Source: Ctena decussata
Taxonomy: Eukaryota > Mollusca > Bivalvia > Lucinida > Lucinidae
NCBI GenBank assembly: GCA_963989385.1
Contig: OZ022501.1
Location: 93,232,979-93,296,978, forward strand
Direction: 5' to 3'
DNA length: 64,000 nt
In this document: in pieces, positions 51,546-63,929 of the stretch
How the letters are laid out: every line of letters starts with the position of its first letter
Numbering within the stretch: the stretch's first letter is position 1
Notes under the pieces: generated by a model
What the model saw: only the letters and a program-made list of their open reading frames with translations
Database searches by the model: none
What the model was told of the DNA's origin: nothing
Position numbers and translations under genes: made by a program

Positions 51546-52686
51546 GGCCCCAGGGTTATAAAACTATTTTCATGCTCAACTCAGCTGAGCATGAATTTTC
51601 ACCTGCTAATAGATAGCAAATTACTAATAAGTACAGTTGTTGCCTTGCTGAATTTGGCTGGGTATGAAATTTTCTCTGCTTATGAATATGAAAATGCCAA
51701 CATAAGTTGGCATTTTATACGAGGGCGTTCGGAAACTTTTGCAAATGACCTCATGACTTTGTTTCGGGGTATGTTGGGTACAAATGCTATACATACCCTG
51801 AAAGCACTACTGTTGGTCTTTACAATGATACCAAACACGATACAAAGACATTTTTCCTGACGACTTTCAACGCAGTGTATTAGGCTCCAGTCATATCACT
51901 GAACTAATGTCATACGTAACATCTTTTCAGTGTCAGGCAGTCAAGTTAAATATTTCTTTGTCAACTGCTTGTTCATCGTTGCCTACATTATCCATACAAA
52001 AGTTAGAAGGGTGGCCACTGCTATCGATTTATTCCTTGCAAAACAATACGCAGTTTTATGACGTTATTGAAATCGACGTTAACGTCATATTTGAAAGATT
52101 GTAGCGGTTTCATTTTTTTGCATTGATTTGAATTTATTGACTTATTTTTGTTGATCCATGCAAAGGCTCTTGCTGACAAAGTTCTGAATGCTAACAGATT
52201 TGTTTTTATTACAAAATTATTATAACTTTAGTAGAAAGGGAGAGTTTTGCTACATGCACTACATAGACTATGGATAAGACATATTCAATGGACATTATGG
52301 AAGCTAGATTAAAAATCATGTCTGCAATATTTATAGGACAACATTGCCTGGTCATTGTCTCTAAGTAACAAAGATAAAAAATCAAAGACTGCACATATAT
52401 GAATTACGGCCTACTAAATTAAAAGTCTGCAGTGTCTGTAAGGTATATCTCATTCGAAGAAGTTAAAAACTGCTTTCTTCCTTTAAGAAAACTACATCGC
52501 ATTTGCAGACTTCTGTAGGCATATCATAGCTTTATGTGTTTTTGTTTCTGAAGTTTTGTCTTTGTGGTAGTTACCAAGAAATTACGCCATTTGCAGAACT
52601 TTCTGAACGGCCATCGTATTTATCAGCAGAGAAAATTTCATGCTCAGCTGAATTTAGAACGAAAAAAGAATTATAACCGCGGGGCC
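51546..52686. mobile_element. Fold-back MITE (CATGCTCAACTCAGCTGAGC) split by a mariner-like element
   Basis: The left 170 bp and right 70 bp match 29,022-29,332. The two parts are separated by 51,720-52,616. Confidence 0.75.
51720..52616. mobile_element. 897-bp mariner-like TIR element
   Basis: Ends CGAGGGCGTTCGGAAACTTT and, inverted, CGATGGCCGTTCAGAAAGTT, with TA duplicated at the borders (51,718-51,719 and 52,617-52,618). There is no recognisable transposase, so it is non-autonomous or strongly decayed. Confidence 0.75.
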
Positions 52687-52739
52687 TGGTAGCTTATCAA
52701 ACGGTTCCATCAGAGTTTTGGATTCAAATGCAAATGCTA

Positions 52740-53480
52740 CATACAAAGTCTGAATTTGTGACCTTGAACATAGGCCAGCCGTCACATAAGGATGATGTTA
52801 ATATGGATATAGTAACAAAATCTCCCATGCACAGTTCCATATGGACGTTTTAAGTAATCATACTTCATTAATGCAAAAATTTATTAAAGCCTTATCCTTA
52901 AGTGAGCAGCAGCACCCAGAATATATTAACTGATCTCTTGCAACGTTTTGTGTATTTTTTAAAAAAAAACCTTTATTGCGGCAGTTTGGAAATATAAGGA
53001 AAGGATATCGAACTTGTAACATAAACTTTGACATCAAATGTTATGTCGATGTCGAAGTCTATGACCTTGAGATTAAATCGACTGCAACATTCAGTTGATG
53101 TCACCTATTCTGCATTACCATGGTATCAAAGGGCTTTATTGAAGTGTTTTGGAAATATAAGCAAGAGAATACAAACTTAAGCAAAACTTTAACACAGAGG
53201 TTATACAAATAAGTTTAAGATCATGACCTTGTGTCATCAGCAGCATTTAGAATCCAGATAATGTTAACAAATATCTCACACCTTTAGATTAATTTTTATC
53301 TGGTATAATCAATTTCATTCAGAAAGTTTGAAAAGGTAAGTAAAAACTAAAACATTAATGTAAATTTTCATTCCAATTTCTAGGTCTGTGACCTTGATCT
53401 TCAGTCGGCAGCAGTGCCAGATGATGCAAGCTATTCTACATCAGCATCGGAAGGCTTGAAAATAAATGCAAGAAATACAA
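52740..53480. repeat. Degenerate tandem repeat with GACCTTGA motif
   Basis: Phrases like GTGACCTTGAACATAGGCCA, CTATGACCTTGAGATT, CATGACCTTGTGTCATCAGC and CTGTGACCTTGATCTTCAG recur at about 150-300-bp intervals. Confidence 0.45.
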
Positions 53481-53630
53481 TCCTACCAAAACATTGTTGG
53501 TTTAGCGGCAAATTAATATAAAGAGTAAGGAAGAACCCATATTCAGCGTCAGGCTCGACCCTGATTTTCGCTATCAGATTGCTTCTTAGATTCAATGCCC
53601 TTGCAATTACTTAAAAAAAGCTAAACGCAA

Positions 53631-54080
53631 GAGTTGAATATCTTATGTTCAGTCGATCGTGGAATATAGGTCCCGGCCCAATATTTAACGCTGCTTTCAG
53701 TAGATCTTGTGGAGCAAGTTTGAAGACTCTTTCCCCTGCGGTTACTTAGAAACTGAGCTAATCGCAACAGGTCTATATTTTTCTATGCTTAATGAATTGT
53801 AAGTTGAAATGTAGTTCATGGCCGGATGTGCATCGCTACTTTCAGTAGGTCTTATTCGGAGGTATCTATGGAGAAATGCCTCAAGCCCTTGTGGCTACTT
53901 AGAAACTGAGTTAAACGCAACAGGTGAATACTGTTTTCCATGTTCAATCAACAGTGAAATAAAAACATGGCCCGATGTGCATCTATGCTTTCAGAAGATC
54001 TAGCCTAGAAGTATCTATAGAGCAAATAGGAAGAATTTAGCTCTAGCGGCTACTTCGAACCTGAGCCCAGGCTATAGGTG
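53631..54080. repeat. Three-unit tandem repeat, about 140-150-bp period
   Basis: Each unit has AACGCAACAGGTGAATA-, CATGGCCCGATGTGCATC-, TTTCAGTAGATCT- and TACTTAGAAACTGAG-like blocks. Unit starts are near 53,631, 53,770 and 53,921. Confidence 0.7.
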
Positions 54081-54105
54081 AATAGAAAGCGCACACGGGA
54101 TTGCA

Positions 54106-54298
54106 TAGGGGAGAGTCGGGTAACTTCGGACAGCGGGTAAATTCGGACAGGAACATTTTTCTCTTTATATGTCAGTTGTCTGGAATTAAAACAAAACAAT
54201 AATTGGCCAAACAGTGAAAATCCTGATCTTGATTTTCACTGTTAGCAATGGTATGTCCGAATTTACCCGCCTGTCCGAAGTTATCCGATTCTCCCCTA
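54106..54298. mobile_element. TTCGGACAG TIR MITE
   Basis: The best-preserved ends of the family: TAGGGGAGAGTCGGGTAACT and CCGATTCTCCCCTA, with TA at both borders. The central hairpin is shortened to GATCTTGATC. Confidence 0.8.
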
Positions 54299-55140
54299 AG
54301 CAAGCCCGTCATTGCTTTGCAGAAAAAACACGCAGTATGATGACGACCATGGATCGCTGAATAACGCGATGCGCATAGTTGCATAGTAGATTACTGCTCG
54401 TGACTGTTCACCAACAGGACACGCAACGATGAATCAGGATTGAATCAACATTGGTTCAATATCATGTTGAATCAATGTTGATTCAATGCTTTTTCAACGA
54501 TGTGTGCCAATTGGGTGGATTCATAGGCTCGAATTTTCCTTTTTTGTTTTAGCGTAGTTTGTTCGTTTTAGCATATATTAAAACGACCCCTTTAACGTTA
54601 TGCAACTATTTTATGGAGTAAACACCTATTGTGATAAACTCCAAAACTGTTTAACAACGCAAAAAATGCATAAACCAGTTTTAACCGGGTATCTTAATAA
54701 GAAGAACACACCTGTGAGTGGGATGGCTAATTAGGTAAGTGTCCCGGTGACCCTGTAAGAATAAGGCTAAAGCTATATTATTTGTCTTTAAATGAATTAT
54801 GCAAACAAAAGTTTCACATAATATATTGTAAATGCACTAGCAAATTTAAGATTCGGGGAAATGTTACAGAGAAGTTTCCTAGCAATCTCTGAGTTTGTAC
54901 ACTAAGGCCTAATTTCACGTCGCCCATAAACCGAGAATTAAGGCTGTTGGGTGCTTATTTACATAGATAATCTTCGGAATGAATTTCACGTTCAAAGATT
55001 ATTTTTAATTGTGAATAATACTACGCATAATTTTGAGCGTCGGAAAATGGAAGATTAAGGACTGACAAACATTGATTCTGTGCGAAACGATGATTACTAT
55101 GATGATTTTATCAATATAAATGATATTCGTGATGCAAAAT
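54299..55140. other. No gene; GAATCAA-rich inverted cluster
   Basis: 54,430-54,500 holds GATTGAATCAACATTGGTTC and related inverted words. Otherwise plain. Confidence 0.35.
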
Positions 55141-55321
55141 GACCCGCGACATACCAAAACTAAAATGTATGTGCACCAAGCGAAGACTAAGATCAGCCTG
55201 GACATTCTCCAGCCTGATCAGTCTTCGCTGTCCGCATAGAACTAGCTTAGATCTTTAGATACCCTTTAAGCTCACAGCCAAGACTCTGATCAGACTTCGT
55301 TGGTTTTGTCATGTCACGGCT
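55141..55321. mobile_element. GAGCCGCGACACGA fold-back MITE, decayed
   Basis: 181 bp; GACCCGCGACATACC start and GTCATGTCACGGCTT end. The right arm lacks the CCCAGGCTGATCTGAG block. Confidence 0.7.
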
Positions 55322-56089
55322 TATTTATGTTCGAAAGAGCCCAAGAAATCACTTTCAAAGACTTGACCCTCTTGAATATCACGATGGTGAAGAATTTGTA
55401 AAAAAAGTTTTGTTTCACAAAGACAGAAAACTGCGAAGGCTCGAGTGGCTCATAAGACGCCGTGTTGAGACACGACATTGAGACACAAATTGACCGCTGG
55501 CACGATTGTGACCTACATCTTGGGCGTATGGACCTAAGTCTTGTGCGCGGGACACCTTCTCATTATGCTTTATCTTTCTTTGAAGTTTCATCAAATTTGC
55601 TTCAGTTCTTTTTAAGTTATCGCTGAGACATTATTTGTAACGGACGGACGGACAGACGCATGAGGGTGTTGTTGTAGGTTGCACCCCAGACTTGGGGGTT
55701 ATCTTTTATGGACAGAATCGTACAAAGTGCACTTGCGGGTTGATCACAGCTCACATGTGCCCTCTGTACACATGAACCCACAAATTTTGTCCAATTTGGA
55801 CAAAACTTGTGAAAACAAATGATTTTAAATGACCCATCTACCCCTCATCATCACACAGAAGGTGTCAGAAAACTTCGACTAATGAGGTGCACCATAAAAG
55901 TCGAATTCACCCCACAAATGGGGTTTGTACTCACAGATCAGCCCACTAATACCCTCTCATGAGAGCGGACGGATAGGCAGACGGGCGTTTCGATTTTAAT
56001 ATGCCACCGAAGTTCCTTTGGAGGCAAAAAAAAACACCCTTCAGTAGCGGAGCGGAACAAGCGCTAGTTCAGAAGACAGCACCCCTCAG
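55322..56089. other. No gene seen
   Basis: Nothing recognised apart from a short TTTTGTCCAATTTGGACAAAA palindrome near 55,790. Confidence 0.35.
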
Positions 56090-56250
56090 GTGGTTGGTTG
56101 TTTTTTTGGGGGGGATTAACGGCTCTTTGAAACAGTATTTCAGTCTATATCGAGCCGTTTCCCAGAGAGAGGGAGAAAGAAAAAGAGATACGATAGGGGA
56201 GAGGAAGAACGTCAAAACAAACCCCACTCGCACCTACTGAAAGCACAGTA
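56090..56250 (-). mobile_element. GATGGTGCTGG SINE-like repeat, inverted
   Basis: AACGGCTCTTTGAAACAGTATTTCAG, a purine tract in place of CT, and CCTACTGAAAGCACAGTAGG are the reverse of 57,960-58,170. Confidence 0.7.
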
Positions 56251-56280
56251 GGCCCTTGCCCTACTATAATCCAATTGATT

Positions 56281-56430
56281 AACAGACACACTGCGGCCCC
56301 AAACCATCTTGGCCCCAAGACACTTCGGCCCAAAACCATCTCAGCCCCAGCACTTCGGCCCCAGTCACCTCAGCCCCACGGACACTTCGGCCCCTAGTCA
56401 TCTCGGCTCCTGAGACATTTCGGTCCCAAT
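56281..56430. repeat. GCCCC(A)-TTCGG/CTCGG minisatellite
   Basis: About seven to eight units of 14-17 bases alternate GACACTTCGGCCCC and CATCTCGGCCCC, giving a roughly 32-bp higher-order unit. Confidence 0.75.
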
Positions 56431-57959
56431 CAGTATATTTGAGTATAGATATTGTAATATTATCAGAAACGTTTCCATAGACACAGTAGCTGCAGACATC
56501 AAGTAAGAGATGCCTACGTAAAAATAGCGAGCGCAGGCGGCCTTCACTGAGCCTCTTTGACCAATGCGTCCCAAAAAGGCGAGAGAAAAAAGCACTTAAA
56601 GATGATGTCTTCATGACGGCGCTAGTTACCCTGCGCTACCAAAGAAAAGTATCTTCTTTGACAACCCTTGTTCTGCGCGATATCTTGCTGCACTATTAAA
56701 GAGGAGTGCCTCCTCAAGTTCCTCTAATTCCTTTTTGCATACCAGATGCTGGGTGTGTCAATATTACATGATTTCTTATATGAAAGAATCACCAGCTTGG
56801 CAAAACCACGGTTTCGCTGAATTAGATAGATTTTGCACACGTGAAATCGATTTAAACCGTAGTTTTATAGGCAGTTTAGCGAAGTCGCCACCGCAGTTTA
56901 AATCACCAAGAAAAAATTCGTCGACGTGAAATTGGGCCTAAGTCTCTGTAAAAGTCAAGCTCCAATAGGCCCGTTGAAAATGGGCGTTCAAGCCATAATT
57001 ATGGGAACTGCTTATGTGCAGAAACGATAATTATATTCATATATTTTGAGTGCCATTAACAGTTTCCAGAAATAGACAAATCATTTCGCAGTTTGAAACT
57101 AAACAGTGAATCATATTTTGTGTTAATTCTCCATTCTTGAAGCCATATAAAAAGAAGGGAAATAGCGGCTTCAGTCTGTTCAGCCACAGGCATTTGACGT
57201 TTTTGGGGTCTCAGGAATACACAGTAACCTCGAATATGGCCAGAAATCGCATCTTCTATAATGAGATACGAAGTATCGAAAAGGATGGAAACACCCCACC
57301 CGCTTTTTGTAGATACCCCCTCACATATTTCGGGTTCGCAAAGTATTCTAAATGCAAGTTTCAGAGGGAAAAAGATAATCGTCGCCGTTTGGACAGTCTT
57401 ACCTGTGTATCTGCCCCAGTTACTGTTTCAAAGACTATTGCAGTACTTATTAATAGCACCATTTTCATTCCGTTTTCTGCTTCCAGCAACTACTTTCGGT
57501 TCTGTCTCATCACCAAGCAGTGACGTTAGATGTGCACGTTCCACAGAGCGCAGTTTGGTCAGTTTGAATCTGACCTCTAGTCGCGGCGTACACTAATCGC
57601 CGGGAAGGATTGGGGGTAAAAAGGGTAACCGAACCGAACCGAACAACCAGATTATACCGGACGGAGCTTACGGAAAATTCCGATTTTTGCGGTACCGGCT
57701 TTTACTGCCGTCACCGAACCGAACCAGCGAATGCAATATATGCTGCCTATTTTGCCACAATTTCTTTTAGTATTTCATTAAATTAATTACTAACGTTGCT
57801 ATATTGTATCTTCTTATGTATAATTCAAAATATCTGGATAGCTTGATAATTAAATAATGAAACATAATCTTTGAAATCGCCATGCCGGCGGGATGTCTAT
57901 GTATTCTGGAACCGGCTCCTGCTGAAACTAATTATAATCCTATATTTTTCGGGGTGGTC
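56431..57959. other. No gene supported
   Basis: ORFs of 128 and 111 codons at 57,137-57,596 overlap in two frames and show no recognisable domain. A CCGAACCGAACC patch lies at 57,632-57,725. Confidence 0.35.
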
Positions 57960-58170
57960 GTGGTGCGATGGTGCTGTGTATAACTTCCAGTGCGTGGGGG
58001 GTCCATTGTAGGGCAAGGGCCTACTGTGCTTGCAGTAGGTGCGGGTGGGGGTACGTTGTTTGGACATTTTTTTCTCTCGTCTATCATTTCTCTTCTTTCT
58101 CCCTCTCTCTGTGAGACGGCCATATAGACTTAAATACTGTCTCCAAGGGCCGTTAAACGCAAAACAATCA
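57960..58170 (+). mobile_element. GATGGTGCTGG SINE-like repeat
   Basis: Uninterrupted copy: GTGCGATGGTGCTGTGTATA, CTTCCAGTGCG, AAGGGCCTACTGTGCTTGCA, a pyrimidine tract and TAAATACTGTCTCCAAGGGC. It serves as the reference for the split copy at 24,321. Confidence 0.7.
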
Positions 58171-61100
58171 ATCCTAGATTTTTTTCCTGATTTAGTTAAA
58201 TATTGTTTATAATTTAATTTATAAATTCAAGGCGTTATTTCATTTATTATCTGATTTATTTCTTGGCAATGGGGGTTGGGTGTAATTGTTTACAAGTCAG
58301 TGATCTTTAGGTGATTGATAAGTGATCACGACGACAGCCTGATTCAACACTTCAAAATGCTGATCAGATTGCTTTTATTTTTGTTAGAATTCAGATTTCG
58401 GATTCATTATCTATTTTTCTGTATAAGATATCTAAACAAATTAGGCATCCTTTTAAAGAAGAGACTCTAATTTAAATATTGAGTATCTAATAATTAATGT
58501 TGGTTGAGTTTTTGATGACTTTTTGTTGATACTTTAAAAATTTCGGGAATGCAGCCGAGAAGATAGGGATAGTTTTCCCGCATTTTCATTTCTCGCCATT
58601 TTTCTAAGTTGCTTTCAGAGTTTCGGATTCGAATTTTTTGAAACGATAAATAGAAGGGAAATGTCTGTTATCTTAAACATGTTAAAACGATCTTATTGCG
58701 GACGGAAAAGCCCGTTTAGGAACCTATGTGCACTACTGATATGTATCAGTAATCAAACATGTTCCATTCTGATATATCCTCCGTGACCCTTTAATATCAT
58801 ATATTGACCTAGAATGCACTTTCAATGTAAGTTAGATTCCCATCAATGAAACTTCGCTAGAAATGGCATCCTGTGACAAAAATGAATCAGCTGCATTTTT
58901 TTCAATTTGTGAATGTGAATAGATCTATTTCCAGTCGTAAAATATAGTTTGTATAGATCAGCACCTCTATAACCGTATAAAGGAACTAATATAATCAGAT
59001 TTAAAACCAAGAGGGAACTAAGCAGATACATATACTTAAGACACATACGGTAAACCATATAAACAGGCGGTCATTCCGCTTCCCCCAGAAGCATACAGAT
59101 TTAAAAAGAATGAAAAAAAAAAGGAAGAGGGAGCCAACCTTCCGACCCTAAGTTTGTTTGGTAAGTATTTAGCAAACACAGCAAATAGTTCTTTGTCGGG
59201 AACCAGGCCTTGGGGTGGGAGGTTGGAGCCTTAATATGTCCTTACACATACAAAATCATATGCATGCAGAGCGACTATTACCGACTATGCTTTTCAACCT
59301 GAAATTGAATCGTGTTATTTTCCTTTTTCATTGAAATTGTCACCACTTTACTGAGTAATCCAAATTCTTATGAAAGTCATAGACATATACATAGTAATCT
59401 GAGATCAGCTTGACAGAAGAACAACAATACAATGAAACTGAACACTGAAGTCTGTGAACATGAAAGACATTTAATATGATGTGCTGTTGAAAGACACGTT
59501 TAATATGCTGTGCAGTTCAATATTAGTCTGACATCAATGAAATATTTTTTATCTGACGTAATTCAAATCTGAGAACAGTGAAAGTAAAATATTAAGATGT
59601 CCTTGTCCTCCTACACAGGGCGAGACTTGGCCGCTGGCATGCGTCTCTACACCGGCTGAATATGCATTACAAGAAGAGCAAGAAATCACTTTTGGTATAG
59701 CCTGCGACAGAGAAAAATTATTGAGCCACCTAGAGAGATAAACTTGATTAAATGGGTATTGAAATCAGTTATCTTTTTATTTACGTGTATGCTTAATTTC
59801 AGAGGCACTCAAAACCGTTTTTCTACACTTTAGTCTACACATATCCTTCAATGTATTAATTTGGTAAATATAGATCTCGCAACATGTGACGTTACATGTA
59901 AACATAACCAAGAAAAAGGTGGCCGCTTGTCATTCTAATTCAGCTCTCAATGGCATGATAAACATAACAGTCACTTGTAGTCATATTTCACATACGACCT
60001 GCAGTCATTTTCTTCTTAATCTGCCTATAAACTTACAAACATTGATATGACTTCAAGTTTTATACCAAATATTACCTCCAGTCATATTCTTATAACGCTG
60101 TCTATTATATGATAAACATGATGGATGAGTTGTTGTTTAGAAACGCTATTCAACAGTGGCTATTACTAAAACCTTGTACCGCACCGCACTTGGGTAAAAT
60201 AGAGTACCGTACCACCGAAAATTTCCGAACACAACCGAATTTTACGGATTCTACCGCAGGGTATAATACTTAGTATATTCTGATTCTGTATATAAGTTTT
60301 TTGTAAGACATGTTAATGTATTGGAAGTATATACCAGTGGGAACGCAGACTCATCACATTTGAGTAATTCATTTTCTGAATGGTTGTCTACGCACAAAAA
60401 AGTAATCCCTTTTTTCGCCGGAGAAAAATGGCGGGAAATTTTTGTCAGAAACAGCCCCAAAATAATGCTCATTTGAAAAGATATGCAGTCGTGGTTTTCT
60501 GACGGACCAGATCACAATGAAATTTTATGTTTTATTATTGAAATCAGATGCATATCGGTACCTCAATGCAGTTTGCACACCCAAAACAACGATCACAATT
60601 TGACAACTGTTTTTCAGAAAATTAAAACCCTAAGACAGTACCCCAAAGTTATTTTGCAAAGAAAATTGTCCCAAAAACCAAATTAGATGCCATTATAACT
60701 GAACCGTAGTTCATACATTCGACCGTCTTTCAGCGAGGTATATCTACGGGAGAAAGTCTATTTACGTTGAAAATCGATAATGAAGTTGGTCATTTTTACA
60801 GCACGTGCGTTTGTCACACACGGACATTTTTCTGCTGGATCGACTTGAGCCAGTTGAGGAGACCAATTGTTTCTTCATTTATGGTACAGTAAAGTTTGTA
60901 ATCATTTAGCATACTGTGCATTTATTAAGGTTTTGCGTAAGTCTGCCTGCCTGTGATTTTTTGGGCTTCTGAATTTAGGCTACACGCCGAGAACGAACGA
61001 GAGAAAGCAAAACAAACACACTGGTACTCGAGTAAACCACAAAGCATACAGGGATGTTTGCATCTGTACCATAGATGAACAGGGTAACATGCTCCAGGCA

Positions 61101-61360
61101 CTGGTTTGCAAATGTAAGCTAACCCATGCCCTTATTCTTATGATCGGTCCCTAAAGGGGACAAGAAATACTAATAAGCATTAATGCATGATTTTAGCATG
61201 CCTCCCAGCCACAGTTTGATAATTACTCTGCAGCTGCAGAACCCTCAAAACCTCGCTGCTCAGTCCCTGGGTGTACCAGGTTATCGTTGAAGTGCTTTGG
61301 GTATTTAATGTATTTACCAACGTCCACCCATTCACAACCAGGGTCACGGCGAAGCTCTTC
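58171..61360. other. No gene seen
   Basis: Over 3 kb of AT-rich sequence with short ORFs and no motif. A short CACCGAAAA..CACAACCGAATTTTACGG phrase at 60,210-60,250 recalls 57,640-57,720. Confidence 0.35.
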
Positions 61361-61361
61361 C

Positions 61362-61390
61362 TTTTTTTTTTTTTTTTGGGGGGGGGGGGG
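61362..61390. repeat. T16 G13 homopolymer junction
   Basis: A run of T followed directly by a run of G. The exact lengths may be unreliable. Confidence 0.85.
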
Positions 61391-61638
61391 CACTGGGGTG
61401 GGGGGAGGGGGCGAGTTGTGTTCTGCATCGGGGACAAGAACGTAGATATTCTAGTAAGGTGAGTGTCTGAGAATATGGGGCGAGTTGTCTTCTGAAAGTG
61501 GGACAAGTTGTCTTCTAAAAGATGCAGTTGTAATGACAAACAGCGTAGATCCTGCTTCGGGATCTATCGCACTTTCATCGCACTTTAATCACTTTTTTCA
61601 TCAAATTCGGTAATTTTACTTGAAGGAATATGGAGGCT

Positions 61639-61672
61639 TCAATTCAATTCAATTCATTTCAATTCAATGTAT
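61639..61672. repeat. (TTCAA)n short microsatellite
   Basis: CAATTCAATTCAATTCATTTCAATTCAA, resembling a LINE-tail pentamer, though no LINE body is attached. Confidence 0.6.
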
Positions 61673-61789
61673 AATTTAACATTGATTCAACACTGACTCT
61701 CAACATTTTGCTATAACAGGTTTACCCAAGGGAAGTCAGTTTCTGTGCACAAGGCAGTAAGTATCTGCCATATTTTTGAATAAGTGGGT

Positions 61790-62180
61790 CAAATTTTACC
61801 AAACTTCCATGGATATATCGTTTGGACAAGCCAAATAGCATCTTTGCAAGTCAAGGGTACTAAGGCCACTTTGTTTCTTATGTATGTAAGGAACAAAGTG
61901 GTCTTAGTACCCTTGGATTGCATAGTGGTCTTAGTACCCTTGGTTTGTAAAGATGTCTAAAAAGTTGATTAGGTTTTGGTGACTTTGACCCCATTTTCAA
62001 GGTCACAAGAGGCCTTAGACTTGACCTTCTGTGGTCTGCGTCAGCATGACAATTTCTTGTACCCACAATATTTCTTGAACCAATTTCACCAAACTTGCAT
62101 GGATATATCATTAGGACAAACATAAGAGCATAATAGATTTTGATCACGTTGACCTTATTTTCAAGGTCTTCGGAGGATTT
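61790..62180 (-). repeat. Inverted copies of the 11.3-12.0-kb tandem unit with a hairpin
   Basis: ACCAAACTTCCATGGATATA and ACCAAACTTGCATGGATATA, GATTAGGTTTTGGTGACTTTG and TTTCAAGGTC are the reverse of the 145-bp unit at 11,479. Inside, 61,854-61,915 is a hairpin, AAGGGTACTAAGGCCACTTT against AAAGTGGTCTTAGTACCCTT. Confidence 0.65.
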
Positions 62181-62327
62181 AGTCTACATATATGAAAATT
62201 TCACTTATACAGTATGCTGTATATCTCTTCAGCCCCCACTTCAGTAAGGGAAAAAAAGGAGACCGTGTTTGGCAACACATGGGAAGAAACTCGTGCAGAA
62301 AGAATTATAATAGTGATTTGAGAAGTA

Positions 62328-63683
62328 CGAGGGGCATTTCAGAAATAATGTAAATGATCTCAGCTTAGCCTATTGGCTGATATTTAGCAGTGGTGTTATA
62401 TATCATTGGAAAGCTAAATTCAAGAGCTTTGTAATGGTATGCTTTAAAAGAATTTCTAAGTCACCCATGCATGACAGAACGTGCTTATACGTCAAAAGGG
62501 TGTGGACACTGGAAACTATACATTTTCACCGAAAGTCTCTCGTATTCTGTTACTGTTTGCTTAATGAGAAAATGATATATTTTAATGACGAAACGCGTAA
62601 TTATGTTCTTTCAATGTATAATAAGAAAATTATACAGAAATCGTTTCTAGATTCTACACAAGTAACATAATAAACGAGATTTTTGACTGCTCTGTGGTTA
62701 TAAATGCAAAGTTATTATAAATGCATTATATCAATAAAATTGTGGTTTTTGACTCAATCACATCCAATTCCAACAAATGACAGACATTTTATTACTGAAA
62801 TGATAAGTTCCCTATATTTTGTTACGACTGGCATCAAATCACTGATGAAACTGGATGATACGTGTGCAAACCCCACGCCGGAAGTTGCAAAGTAGCAGCA
62901 ATTAATGTAAAATACAAAACAATAAAATGAAATTATCTTCTTATAAAAAGACACAGGCTCAACATATTTAACTTTGTTTAATGTTAACAAATAGAAGGAC
63001 ATATTCATAGAAAAATTCATATATAAAGACTTGAAAGACTTGTAATTTAATATGACATACTGACATTGAACTATGTGGGTGGGTGGGGCAACTTATTGTA
63101 AAAAATCAGGTAGGCCACTGACAAAAGAGCATAAAGCGCCATAAAAGATTATTTATAACAGAAAACAAGCATGACGAATTAAATCTTATTTATTTTCTGT
63201 TTCATATCTGTCACCAAACATTCACTGTCACTTAATTTGACCTCAAAATCGAAGTTTAAACAACTTACTATACATTTCAATTTAGCACAGGATGTGACAT
63301 CACCAGAAATGCGCGTCGTTCCATGATTAGCCTATCTTGCAAGGTAAATCTTGTGTGTTAGCAAGGCTGATTCAATGCTTTTCATACTGAAATATTTTCA
63401 GTATAACAGGTATTATAGGTATCAATCCAGAGCTGCTTGTATCCGGAGTTAAGAAAATATGAATTTGTCTTTACATAAATATTACGTCTGTTTCTACTCA
63501 GTGTCCTTACCCTAACAACAATTGTCAATGCATATTTTGAAGAAAATGCCAGTGCCTCAAAAATTTTGAGTGAAATGCCATTGAGTGATATGTAAACCTA
63601 AAAGTTAAGACTTAAATTTCAAAAATCGGTCAACATTCCTGGGAATGGCCGACTCATTTACACTATTTCTGAAATGACCCTCG
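62328..63683. mobile_element. 1,356-bp mariner-like TIR element
   Basis: Ends CGAGGGGCATTTCAGAAATA and, inverted, CGAGGGTCATTTCAGAAATA, continuing to GTGTAAATGA; TA at both borders. The size equals a typical mariner, but no DDD transposase frame is recognisable. Confidence 0.7.
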
Positions 63684-63929
63684 TAACTTCCCTTATATTG
63701 AACTGGCTGACGTACCATAAAGTCTCTAAAGATTGGAGTGAGTGAACTCGGGTTGAACGTCCCACCAACAACGAGGTCATATGGAGACGGGACCTCGGTT
63801 TAAAGTATACGAAAGACCGGAGAAGCGGGGCATCGATCTTGCGACCCCTGGATGGGTAGTCCGAAGTCTAAAGATTGGAATTAAGCATAACTGTCTTAAA
63901 ACTGATGTTTGGTTTTTCATTGCAGTAAT

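Noticed and set aside
57137..57596. Two overlapping ORFs of 128 and 111 codons
   Set aside because: No recognisable domain, no splice or promoter support, and both frames are equally open, so chance is likely.
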